This document shows, piece after piece, positions 1 through 10,488 of a stretch of DNA of 64,000 nt (position 1 is its first letter; each line of letters begins with the position of its first letter). The DNA is from Ascoidea rubescens DSM 1968 (Eukaryota; Ascomycota; Saccharomycetes; Ascoideales; Ascoideaceae), in NCBI RefSeq assembly GCF_001661345.1, contig NW_017962913.1, forward strand, positions 3,218,941-3,282,940. Direction: 5' to 3'. Made by a program: the position numbers and the translations under genes. The notes under the pieces are model-generated. The model worked only from the letters and a program-made list of their open reading frames with translations, made no database searches and was not told where the DNA came from.

Positions 1-63
1 TAAAATTAAATTAAATTAAATTAAATTATTTGTTATATTAAACAAAAATAGTTTCCTAGTAAT

Positions 64-2569
<2,506 letters not shown>

Positions 2570-5500
2570 TTATTTTTTTTTGTTATCTGAGCTTTTATCG
2601 CTCTTGAATCTTCGGCTTAAAAAGCTGAATAATCCTTTGTTCGACCTGACAGCAATAAGCGAATTTCTTCTTATGATGTTGGGAACATTTGCTGTATTGC
2701 TTGAAAACGTAGCATTGGCTGAACTAATTGTAGCACTTGCAGGACTAACACTGGATGATGTTGTGGCTCTTAGTGGTGTAAATGGCAACATAGAACTCAA
2801 GTTAGTAATGCTCTGACTCCCTGTAATAGAATATACTGGTGTTGTAGTAGTGCTTGTACTTGTAGTGTTTTGTAAAGACAATCCAGTATCAACTGACCAG
2901 GCACGTTTATGTGATAATAACGTTTTTAGATCAATGAGCCTAGATTTTTCCTTACTATTCGATGAACCCTCACCTTCATCAACCTTTAAATTTCCAATTG
3001 GTGATTCTAAAACAAGGGAACGACTTAATGGTTCTTCAGTTTCGTTTTCATAGCCGGAAGACGCTGTAAACCACTTATTTTGGGAAGTTTTTCCATCTTT
3101 ATGAGAATCATTTATAGAATCAGCATCCAAACTGTGTTCAATTTCATCAATAGAGTGATCAAAATCAAATATAACTAAATTTCTAAAGCGATTTTTGGTT
3201 TTGGGACCCTCTGTCGAAGTTTCCTCGGACTTTTGAAGGACTTTAATATCTGGTGCCAGTCCAAACCTAAAAGAATTGAAATCACTGTTGTCAAAATCAT
3301 TTTCAACCTTTGCCTTTTCAGAACCCAATTTAGCTTCGTTCTCAGTATCCAGTTTGGTTTCGATCTCAGCATTAGATGCTGATAAAGGTACAGAAATGCT
3401 TTTAATAGTGCTTTCTTCACTCACATCATTCGAAACTTTAGAAATAGATCTGATTTCACTTTCAAACTGACTACTTCCAGTCTGCACCTGCTCAGGACTT
3501 TCTTGATTTTTTGCAACTGAAGTTTCACCAACTTGTTCAAAATTCATATTTGGATTGAATTCATCAGTATCAATAATTGATTGAAAATCGTCAGTGTCAA
3601 TAATTGATTTAAAATCCTCAGATGCAGTGCTTGATCTAACATCTTCAGGTTCAATAGTAGATTTAAATTCATCAGAATCAGTATTGGAAATCACATCATC
3701 ATTATCAATAATCGATTGAAATTCGTCAGAATCAACAGCCGAATTTACATCATCAACATAAGTAACTGGTTCAACTTCCTTAGTTTCGACAACTGGTTCA
3801 ACTTCTTTAGTTTTGACAACCAGTTCAACTTCTTTTGTTTCGACAACTGGTTCANNNNNNNNNNNNNNNNNNNNNNNNNNNNNNNNNNNNNNNNNNNNNN
3901 NNNNNNNNNNNNNNNNNNNNNNNNNNNNNNNNNNNNNNNNNNNNNNNNNNNNNNNNNNNNNNNNNNNNNNNNNNNNNNNNNNNNNNNNNNNNNNNNNNNN
4001 NNNNNNNNNNNNNNNNNNNNNNNNNNNNNNNNNNNNNNNNNNNNNNNNNNNNNNNNNNNNNNNNNNNNNNNNNNNNNNNNNNNNNNNNNNNNNNNNNNNN
4101 NNNNNNNNNNNNNNNNNNNNNNNNNNNNNNNNNNNNNNNNNNNNNNNNNNNNNNNNNNNNNNNNNNNNNNNNNNNNNNNNNNNNNNNNNNNNNNNNNNNN
4201 NNNNNNNNNNNNNNNNNNNNNNNNNNNNNNNNNNNNNNNNNNNNNNNNNNNNNNNNNNNNNNNNNNNNNNNNNNNNNNNNNNNNNNNNNNNNNNNNNNNN
4301 NNNNNNNNNNNNNNNNNNNNNNNNNNNNNNNNNNNNNNNNNNNNNNNNNNNNNNNNNNNNNNNNNNNNNNNNNNNNNNNNNNNNNNNNNNNNNNNNNNNN
4401 NNNNNNTCAGGTTCTTTAGTTTCAACTACTGGTTCAACTTCCTTAGTTTCGACTGGCTCTGGTTCTTTAGTTTCGACAACTGGTTCAGGTTCTTTAGTTT
4501 CGACAACTGGTTCAGGTTCTTTGGTTTCGACTGGCTCTGGTTCTTTAGTTTCAACAGCTGGCTCAGGTACCGGAGTTTTGGTGATTGACTCACTTTGTAT
4601 CCATTTTGTCAAACTTAGTGGAATGGTCAATGATGTTCCTGCTGTTAGGTCGCTGTTTGAACTAATGTTTTTTGATAAATCAATTTTCCTGCTTTTATCT
4701 GAGCTTTTTTTTGTAGATTTGAAATATATAAAATCATTTTCATCATCGTTTTTATCTGTCCAATCTGCAGACTCAACATAACTATTCACTGTCTCTTTTT
4801 CTTTTGTCAATTTATCCAATTGTTCTTCAGGGTTCCACTGATCGTTTAAATTGTTTTCAAAATTGTATTTTAAAAATTGCTTGAAACTTTCGTTTCTTTT
4901 AAATTTTCCTAATTTTTCTTTACTATCTTCCTCCTCTGTGACAACATTAAACTCATCGTCCTCTTTTTCAGTTTTCTTTTTACTTGCACTAGAATTATTA
5001 TTATCATTTTCTAATTTTTTATTTTCTTCAAGTAAAATCATATTTTCACTACTCTCAAATCCAAAATCTTCTGAATGGCCAGGAAAAACATCATAATTTA
5101 ATTCAACAGATTTGTCCTTTTCAGCATCTTGAACATTAGATTTTTCAATGAGAACTTCAACTGAGTGTTTAATTAAATTCTCAAGTTGCTGATTAGGGTC
5201 CCAATCGTCTTGCTCGGAATTTTCAAAATTGTATTTTGATAAACTATTTAAAACATTTTGAGGAGATTTTTGATTAATAGAATCATCTTTCAGCAGGATC
5301 TCCTTTTTTTGAACTTGATTTTCCGTTTCAAGAGTATCAACACCAAGTTTATCTAATCTTGAGCCATCAGTTTCAATGTGATTTGCTTCAATATTGAAAG
5401 ATTCATTTTCATCAGTTTCTTTGCTGTTGTCCAAATCTTGATTTTCATCAATCGAAAAATCAGAATCCGTTTCTTCATTATCGCCAAAATCAGTTACTAA

Positions 5501-8500
5501 ATTGAGAAAACTTTTGCTCAGCGTAATCAGCATTTCATCGAGAAATTCAGGAGAATTAGTCATTGTTAGTATACTGCTTTTTTCAGCTACGTCCTCACTT
5601 CTAGGAGAAGGAAGACTGGAATTGGGAACAGGCAGGTTTTCAATCTTGTTTTTAGTAGAAGTTGAACTAACGATTTTAAGAAACTTTTTGCTTTTAGCCC
5701 AAGGATGAATAGTTACATCAAACTCCAGATCAATGTTACTAATATCTTTGTTTTTAAACATTGATTCATCTTGTATTGGAATGTCTGCACTTGAAGAGAT
5801 AACTGCATTTGCATCTACATCTGCATCTGCATCTGAATCTGAATTTGAATCTGAATCTGAATCTGAATTGTTTGATGAAGAAGAAAAATCATGAAATACA
5901 CGCGATGGTTTTGGTAAATTCTTTTGCAATTCCCAAGGAAAAATCCTGGGCAATTCACCATCTTTTTTCCTAGTTTCACCAATTTTTCCTTTAGTATCCT
6001 CTTTGTCTAACTCATTTGTTTCTTCAGTCGCAACATCAACAGTGCTAGTATTTACTTTATTTTCTTCGTTTTTGGAAGTTGAAACAAGATTTTTATCTAA
6101 ATTTGACTCAGAAATATCATCTGGGCTGCTTTTGGAGGACTCTGTTGAAATAGATCTATTTTTTTCTTCTTGATCTGATGACTCACTTTTCGGGGAAACT
6201 GTATGCTTGTTCTTTACTATATCATCTCTGTCTTCTATAACATCTTTTTCAGCCAAAACATCCTTGTCATCTGCAAAATCATTATCATCCACAAAATCTT
6301 TGATTTCTATGTTAAAAGTTTTAAAATTTTTCTCTTTTGTGGGAAAATCTTTATCGGTTTTAATTTCTGTGTCTTTCTTTGTTGTTTTAGAAAAAGCATC
6401 GGTTTCTTCAATTACTTCTTCAGTGGAAATAGAACTTAACTGTTTCTCAGGAATAGCTTTCTCTGTCCCTGTTTTATTAAAATCTTCTTCGGCAGTAGTC
6501 TTTTTGATATTGCGATCATTTGTTTTCAAATCGGCTGAAATTTCTGAAATTTTGCTCTTAATTGATTTTTTTTCGAGTAAAATCCTTTGTTTTGCTAATA
6601 AACGTTGAACCCCAGCAAACCTTCTTTCACCTTTTAGCCATTCTTCCTTTGCTTTTCTTTCATTTTCTAACCACTCAGCTAATTCTCTATCTTTCCTTTC
6701 TTGTTCTTTTCTTTGTGTTTCTTCTCTCAAATATCTTTCTTTTTCCAATTGTTTCTGTATTTCGCGTTGTTTTCTTTCCCTTTCTAACCATTCTTCTTTG
6801 GCTTTTTTTTCATTTTTCAACCATTGTTCTTCTTCTCTAGCAGTTCTTATTAACCATTCTTCTCTTGTTTTACGTTCATTTTCAAGCCAATCCCTTTCAT
6901 CTTTTTCCTTTTGTGCAAGCCATATTTCTCTGGATTTTCTTTCGGCATCTAGCCATTTTTTTCTTTCATTTTCCTCTCTTTCTGCTTGAAGCCAAGCTTC
7001 TCTTGCAAGTTTTTCTTTACTCAACCACTCTTCCTTTGCTTTTCTTTCATTTTCTAACCATTCGGCTTCTTCCTTTTCCTTTAAAAGTTGATGAGCCCTT
7101 TCTCTTTGTTTTATAGTCTGTTTTTGTAATTCCAAATTATTTTTTTCAATCTGTATTTGTTTTTCTTCTTCTTCTTTTAGAGCGTCAGCTTTTTTTTTAT
7201 TTCCTAACCATTCTTCTTCTTCTTTCCTTCTTCTTTCAGTTTGAATAGCTTCTTGTTTAATTCTCAACGCTCTTTGTTTGGAAAAACATTGTTGTTTTTC
7301 TTTATATTCATTTTCTTTTCGAATCCACTCTTCGCGAGCTAATCTTTCATTTTCAAGCCACTGTTCCTTGGCTTCTTTTTCTTTTCTCAACCATTCTTCT
7401 TTTGCTATAGACTCTTTTAATATATTCATGGATAGAAAATCTGGAATTTTTGAATCAAATTTCTGAGTTTGAAAACAACCTGGTTTTTTATCTTCAAATT
7501 TTTCTATAAATGGCTTGTTTTCAATTTGGTAATTTATAGTTTTTGTGTCCTCGTTGGTGTCAATTTTATTAGGGTCTAGAAAATTATATTTGGCTAATTC
7601 TTCATTTCTTAGCCATTCATCTTTAGCTAACTTTTCATTTCTCAACCATTCTTCTTTGGCAATTCTGTCATTTTCTTTTTGTTTAGCTAGTTTTTCATTT
7701 TTCAACCATTCATCTTTAGCCCGTTGCTCATCTCTTAGCCATTTTTCTCTAGCGATTCTTTCATTTTCTCTGTCTTTAGCTTGTTGCTCGTTTCTTAGCC
7801 AGTTTTCTTCGGCAATTCTTCGATTTTCTCGGTCTTGAGCTAGTTTTTCGTTTCGTAACCACTCATCTCTGGAAATTCTTTGATTTTCTTTATCCTTTGC
7901 TATTTTTTCATTTTTCAACCATTCTTCTTTAGCAATTCTTTCATTTTCATTTTCATTTTTAATTTGAATTTTTTTTGCTAATTTTTCATTTCTTAACCAT
8001 TCATCTTTTGCTAGTTGTTCGTTTTTCAACAATTGTTGTTTGGTAATTGTAGCGTTTTCTTTTTGTTTAGCTAGTTGTTCATTTCTGAGCCATTCATCTT
8101 TGGCTATTTGCTCGTTTTTTAGCCAGTTTTCTTTTGCAATTCTTTCATTTTCCAACCATTTTTTTCTTTCATTTTCCTCTCTTATTTGTCTATCGCGTAT
8201 TTCCTGTTGTTGTTGTTTTTTAAGCTGGAGATAGTAGTTTTTAATGATACCAATATTATGAGAGGAGTTATCTCGAGAAGGAATAAAAGCGGGTTTTCCG
8301 TAATTGGGATCTTTGATTGTTGATTCATCCCATTCGTTAACTTGATATTTTTGAAAGGATTTTTTGAGATCTTTTATCGGTGTTGGTTTTTGAACAGGAT
8401 CAACGGTTTTGAAAGATTTGTAGGTATCAGGGTTTAGTAATAATTGGATGATTACCTGATCATTTTTGTAGTTTCTCTTTGGAGGAGATGGAGGAGATGG

Positions 8501-9730
8501 AGGAGCGGTGATATTGGGCTCTATAAATGGTTTAGAAAATAAGGATGGATTATCGTTTGAATCATCATTTGAGTTGTCAGTTAGATCATCTTTTAGATGA
8601 TCTTTTGAAACATCAAATGATGGTTGAGATGGGGAATCTTTGTGGATAAAAGTAGAAACATTTTGTAACAATTCGCTTGTAGTTAAGAGTTGAGTGTCTA
8701 TTTGAGGAGTGTATTGTTGATTTCCATTATCGACATTAGTAATGATAGCAGTATTTGCATTGATAGCAATATCAATGGTGTTGTTGACATTTTTGTTGAT
8801 AATGGAGTTGCTGATGTAGGGATTGAAACAATTTTGGTTAATTAGGTTATTTGCAGAAGAATTGTTGGGATAGACTTGGAACCAAAGATCCCACCATTTG
8901 TTGATTAATTTTTGGTTTAGATTTTCATTATCGGAATTGGGTTGGTCGTTGATAGTGGATGGAGGAGTATTCCATGGTTTATTGTTGCCGATGAAATGGA
9001 TTGAATTGATTTGATTAAAAAATCTTACAAAGGCCGGATTGTATTCGTAGTTTGCGTTGGGAGTTACGTTGTAGAGAAAAGATAATTTGAACCAGTCTCT
9101 TTCCAAGGCAGTGTTGAAGTTACCGATGGGGTTGAAGAATTCGTTCAATAGGCCTTGGTCAGCACCATCGAAGGATAATTTTGAGTTTTCTTTGATTGAG
9201 TTGTAGTAGATATTTATCAATTGGTTGAAGATGGTTGGAGAAGGTTTCAAAACCAAAAAGCCAGAGTTGAAGATATCAGGCCAACCAGAATCAGGGGAGG
9301 CAATAATTTGGTTGTGGGATTGGTTTAGATTGGCTGAGTATTGAAATAGGTGATCTAAATTGTTTAGGACCAAGACATCTGAATCGAGATAGATTATAGT
9401 GTTGAATCGATCAAATAGGTTGAAAACATGGATTTTAGAAAGAGTGTAAACTAGATCGAATCTCTTTAGCGAGTGGATTAATTCATTCAAGTTGGAATTA
9501 GGAGTTGAGAGTATGTCAATTGGAATCAAGTAATCAAAGTTCTTCTTCAATAGATTAAATTGAAAAGGGTTAAAGTAATTGAAATGGTCATGAGGAACCA
9601 AGCAAACATATTTCCCAAGAATAGAGTTAGTTTTTCTGAGAGAGTTGACTAAATTCAATGCCCCAGATAGATAGTCTGATGAATATAGGAGAGTAACATA
9701 GGCATTAGGCAATTGTGTTTGGGAGGCCAT
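2570..9730 (-). CDS. GLG1: Giant glycogenin: GT8 self-glucosylating primer with very long repeat tail
   Basis: Glycogenin glucosylates itself from UDP-glucose to prime glycogen synthesis. Residues 1 to about 285 are a clear GT8 domain: start NAYVTLLYSSDYLSGAL, DxD metal site in IIYLDSDVLV, FNSGFLVLKPS, DGADQGLLNEFF and SIHFIGNNKPWN. The tail is extraordinary. About 515-1045 hold 11-residue repeats (DEWLRNEKLAK-like), about 1050-1720 are acidic, and about 1720-1990 hold ETKEPEPVV repeats containing an assembly gap. About 1990-2055 hold SDEFQSIID-type repeats, followed by a Ser/Thr-rich, basic C-terminus. Near residue 1263, IFPWELQKNLPKPSRVF resembles the FPWE...P(T/S)RVF motif I recall from other fungal glycogenins. 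S. cerevisiae Glg1 and Glg2 have about 616 and 380 residues, against about 2,386 here. The start is the ATG at 9728-9730, immediately before the GT8 fold; the frame upstream reaches only a CTG. GLG1 versus GLG2 cannot be decided. Confidence 0.9.
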   Translation of the reverse strand: MASQTQLPNAYVTLLYSSDYLSGALNLVNSLRKTNSILGKYVCLVPHDHFNYFNPFQFNLLKKNFDYLIPIDILSTPNSNLNELIHSLKRFDLVYTLSKIHVFNLFDRFNTIIYLDSDVLVLNNLDHLFQYSANLNQSHNQIIASPDSGWPDIFNSGFLVLKPSPTIFNQLINIYYNSIKENSKLSFDGADQGLLNEFFNPIGNFNTALERDWFKLSFLYNVTPNANYEYNPAFVRFFNQINSIHFIGNNKPWNTPPSTINDQPNSDNENLNQKLINKWWDLWFQVYPNNSSANNLINQNCFNPYISNSIINKNVNNTIDIAINANTAIITNVDNGNQQYTPQIDTQLLTTSELLQNVSTFIHKDSPSQPSFDVSKDHLKDDLTDNSNDDSNDNPSLFSKPFIEPNITAPPSPPSPPKRNYKNDQVIIQLLLNPDTYKSFKTVDPVQKPTPIKDLKKSFQKYQVNEWDESTIKDPNYGKPAFIPSRDNSSHNIGIIKNYYLQLKKQQQQEIRDRQIREENERKKWLENERIAKENWLKNEQIAKDEWLRNEQLAKQKENATITKQQLLKNEQLAKDEWLRNEKLAKKIQIKNENENERIAKEEWLKNEKIAKDKENQRISRDEWLRNEKLAQDRENRRIAEENWLRNEQQAKDRENERIAREKWLRDEQRAKDEWLKNEKLAKQKENDRIAKEEWLRNEKLAKDEWLRNEELAKYNFLDPNKIDTNEDTKTINYQIENKPFIEKFEDKKPGCFQTQKFDSKIPDFLSMNILKESIAKEEWLRKEKEAKEQWLENERLAREEWIRKENEYKEKQQCFSKQRALRIKQEAIQTERRRKEEEEWLGNKKKADALKEEEEKQIQIEKNNLELQKQTIKQRERAHQLLKEKEEAEWLENERKAKEEWLSKEKLAREAWLQAEREENERKKWLDAERKSREIWLAQKEKDERDWLENERKTREEWLIRTAREEEQWLKNEKKAKEEWLERERKQREIQKQLEKERYLREETQRKEQERKDRELAEWLENERKAKEEWLKGERRFAGVQRLLAKQRILLEKKSIKSKISEISADLKTNDRNIKKTTAEEDFNKTGTEKAIPEKQLSSISTEEVIEETDAFSKTTKKDTEIKTDKDFPTKEKNFKTFNIEIKDFVDDNDFADDKDVLAEKDVIEDRDDIVKNKHTVSPKSESSDQEEKNRSISTESSKSSPDDISESNLDKNLVSTSKNEENKVNTSTVDVATEETNELDKEDTKGKIGETRKKDGELPRIFPWELQKNLPKPSRVFHDFSSSSNNSDSDSDSNSDSDADADVDANAVISSSADIPIQDESMFKNKDISNIDLEFDVTIHPWAKSKKFLKIVSSTSTKNKIENLPVPNSSLPSPRSEDVAEKSSILTMTNSPEFLDEMLITLSKSFLNLVTDFGDNEETDSDFSIDENQDLDNSKETDENESFNIEANHIETDGSRLDKLGVDTLETENQVQKKEILLKDDSINQKSPQNVLNSLSKYNFENSEQDDWDPNQQLENLIKHSVEVLIEKSNVQDAEKDKSVELNYDVFPGHSEDFGFESSENMILLEENKKLENDNNNSSASKKKTEKEDDEFNVVTEEEDSKEKLGKFKRNESFKQFLKYNFENNLNDQWNPEEQLDKLTKEKETVNSYVESADWTDKNDDENDFIYFKSTKKSSDKSRKIDLSKNISSNSDLTAGTSLTIPLSLTKWIQSESITKTPVPEPAVETKEPEPVETKEPEPVVETKEPEPVVETKEPEPVETKEVEPVVETKEPXXXXXXXXXXXXXXXXXXXXXXXXXXXXXXXXXXXXXXXXXXXXXXXXXXXXXXXXXXXXXXXXXXXXXXXXXXXXXXXXXXXXXXXXXXXXXXXXXXXXXXXXXXXXXXXXXXXXXXXXXXXXXXXXXXXXXXXXXXXXXXXXXXXXXXXXXXXXXXXXXXXXXXXXXXXXXXXXXXXXXXXXXEPVVETKEVELVVKTKEVEPVVETKEVEPVTYVDDVNSAVDSDEFQSIIDNDDVISNTDSDEFKSTIEPEDVRSSTASEDFKSIIDTDDFQSIIDTDEFNPNMNFEQVGETSVAKNQESPEQVQTGSSQFESEIRSISKVSNDVSEESTIKSISVPLSASNAEIETKLDTENEAKLGSEKAKVENDFDNSDFNSFRFGLAPDIKVLQKSEETSTEGPKTKNRFRNLVIFDFDHSIDEIEHSLDADSINDSHKDGKTSQNKWFTASSGYENETEEPLSRSLVLESPIGNLKVDEGEGSSNSKEKSRLIDLKTLLSHKRAWSVDTGLSLQNTTSTSTTTTPVYSITGSQSITNLSSMLPFTPLRATTSSSVSPASATISSANATFSSNTANVPNIIRRNSLIAVRSNKGLFSFLSRRFKSDKSSDNKKK
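3555..3755 (-). repeat. Degenerate in-frame repeat (SDEF/K-SIID type) in glycogenin tail
   Basis: The translated segment contains successive variants of a roughly 12-residue acidic unit (SDEFQSIIDNDD, SDEFKSTIEPED, SEDFKSIIDTDD, DDFQSIIDTDEF). The DNA shows matching near-copies of TCAATAATTGATT. It encodes part of the acidic tail of the glycogenin. Confidence 0.7.
3760..4572 (-). repeat. In-frame 24/27-bp tandem repeat (ETKEPEPV/ETKEPEPVV) containing an assembly gap
   Basis: On both sides of the gap the glycogenin frame reads units such as ETKEPEPVV and ETKEVEPVV. Units are 24 or 27 bp, so copy-number changes keep the reading frame. The assembly break falls inside this array, as expected for a tandem repeat that could not be resolved. 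Confidence 0.85.
3855..4406. other. Assembly gap of 552 Ns inside glycogenin repeat
   Basis: This is a run of 552 N, a multiple of three, so the glycogenin frame stays open across it. The true length is unknown and the number may be an estimate. Confidence 0.99.
6600..8170 (-). repeat. 11-residue (33-bp) coding repeats, WLxNExxAK type, in glycogenin
   Basis: Read on the minus strand, units such as DEWLRNEKLAK, EEWLKNEKIAK and ENWLRNEQQAK recur dozens of times, often joined by ENxRI linkers. A roughly 65-residue non-repeat insertion sits around 7390-7590. Eleven residues span three helical turns, so the array should form a long helix with Trp and Leu on one face and dense Lys/Glu elsewhere. 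The units have diverged in sequence, so the array is not recent. Confidence 0.85.
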
Positions 9731-10488
9731 TGTTGGAGAACAGACAAGCAGATATAATAGAAGCAGCAATAGCTAGCAGTATCCAGGCAAACTGGCAGAT
9801 AGAGAAGCAGGATTTAGGTGTGGAAAGCTGGAGCAGGAACCAGAGCTGAGAGGTGCAACTGGCAAAGAATAAAGCAGTCTCAGAGCGTGAAGCAGAAACT
9901 GGCCAATTGGTGGGAGAGCAGAAAGGAGAATATATGTTTCTTTTTCTGGTGGGTCTCTATCTATGCCTATTTCTTTTATATTCCAGCCCTAGCGCGAACA
10001 GGCCCTGGCGGCGCTGGCCCCCGAGGGGGTCTGTTCGTGGCCGGCTGTTTGAGCTGTCCTCCGCGCGCCACCTCCCCCCTTTGTGCGCCCTGTCTGCTGC
10101 CCAAAGCGTGCCGTTGTGCGCTCGTTTCGAGATGCCTTAGGAACGCAGACAAAGAAACAAAACAACTTGGAAAAAGAAACAAAGCGTCGCACGGCCAAAC
10201 CGCTGACACCGGGCCTGTTCGCCTGCGCGCGTTCTCAGGACCGCACGCCTCTGTGCATCACCGCGTTTTCCTGCATCCAGCGGCGGCATCCTTATCGGGC
10301 TTATCTCTGGTGCCCCGACTGGGTGTAAGATGTTGGTGTTGGGTGTTGGAATGGTGCCAGGGATGATTGGTGGATAATCGGCGTATATGTGTATGTGTGT
10401 ATGTATATAGATGAATATGTAAATAGGCAAGTGTTTAAATAAGCAGATATGTAAATAGGAAATCAAGCATACGTGTGTCTAGTCCTGT
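9731..10488. promoter_or_regulatory. Glycogenin upstream region with GC-rich island and STRE-like sites
   Basis: The region between the glycogenin start and the TSL1 stop has no convincing gene; its open frames overlap each other on both strands in GC-rich DNA. A GC-rich island spans roughly 9975-10330. Two STRE-type pentamers are visible: AGGGG at 10024-10028 and CCCCT at 10076-10080. An inverted repeat CGAACAG (9995-10001) / CTGTTCG (10031-10037) encloses GC-rich sequence including CCCCCGAGGGGG. Msn2/4-type stress control of glycogen genes is known in S. cerevisiae; use here is inferred. Confidence 0.5.

Noticed and set aside
3716-4781. Plus-strand frames spanning the N gap
   Set aside because: They are antisense shadows of the glycogenin repeat, held open by Ns.
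9818-10366. Overlapping GC-rich open frames on both strands upstream of glycogenin (up to 182 codons)
   Set aside because: Several frames are open at once on both strands, a composition effect. Sequences are Arg/Pro/Ala/Cys-rich with no family resemblance and lie in a promoter.
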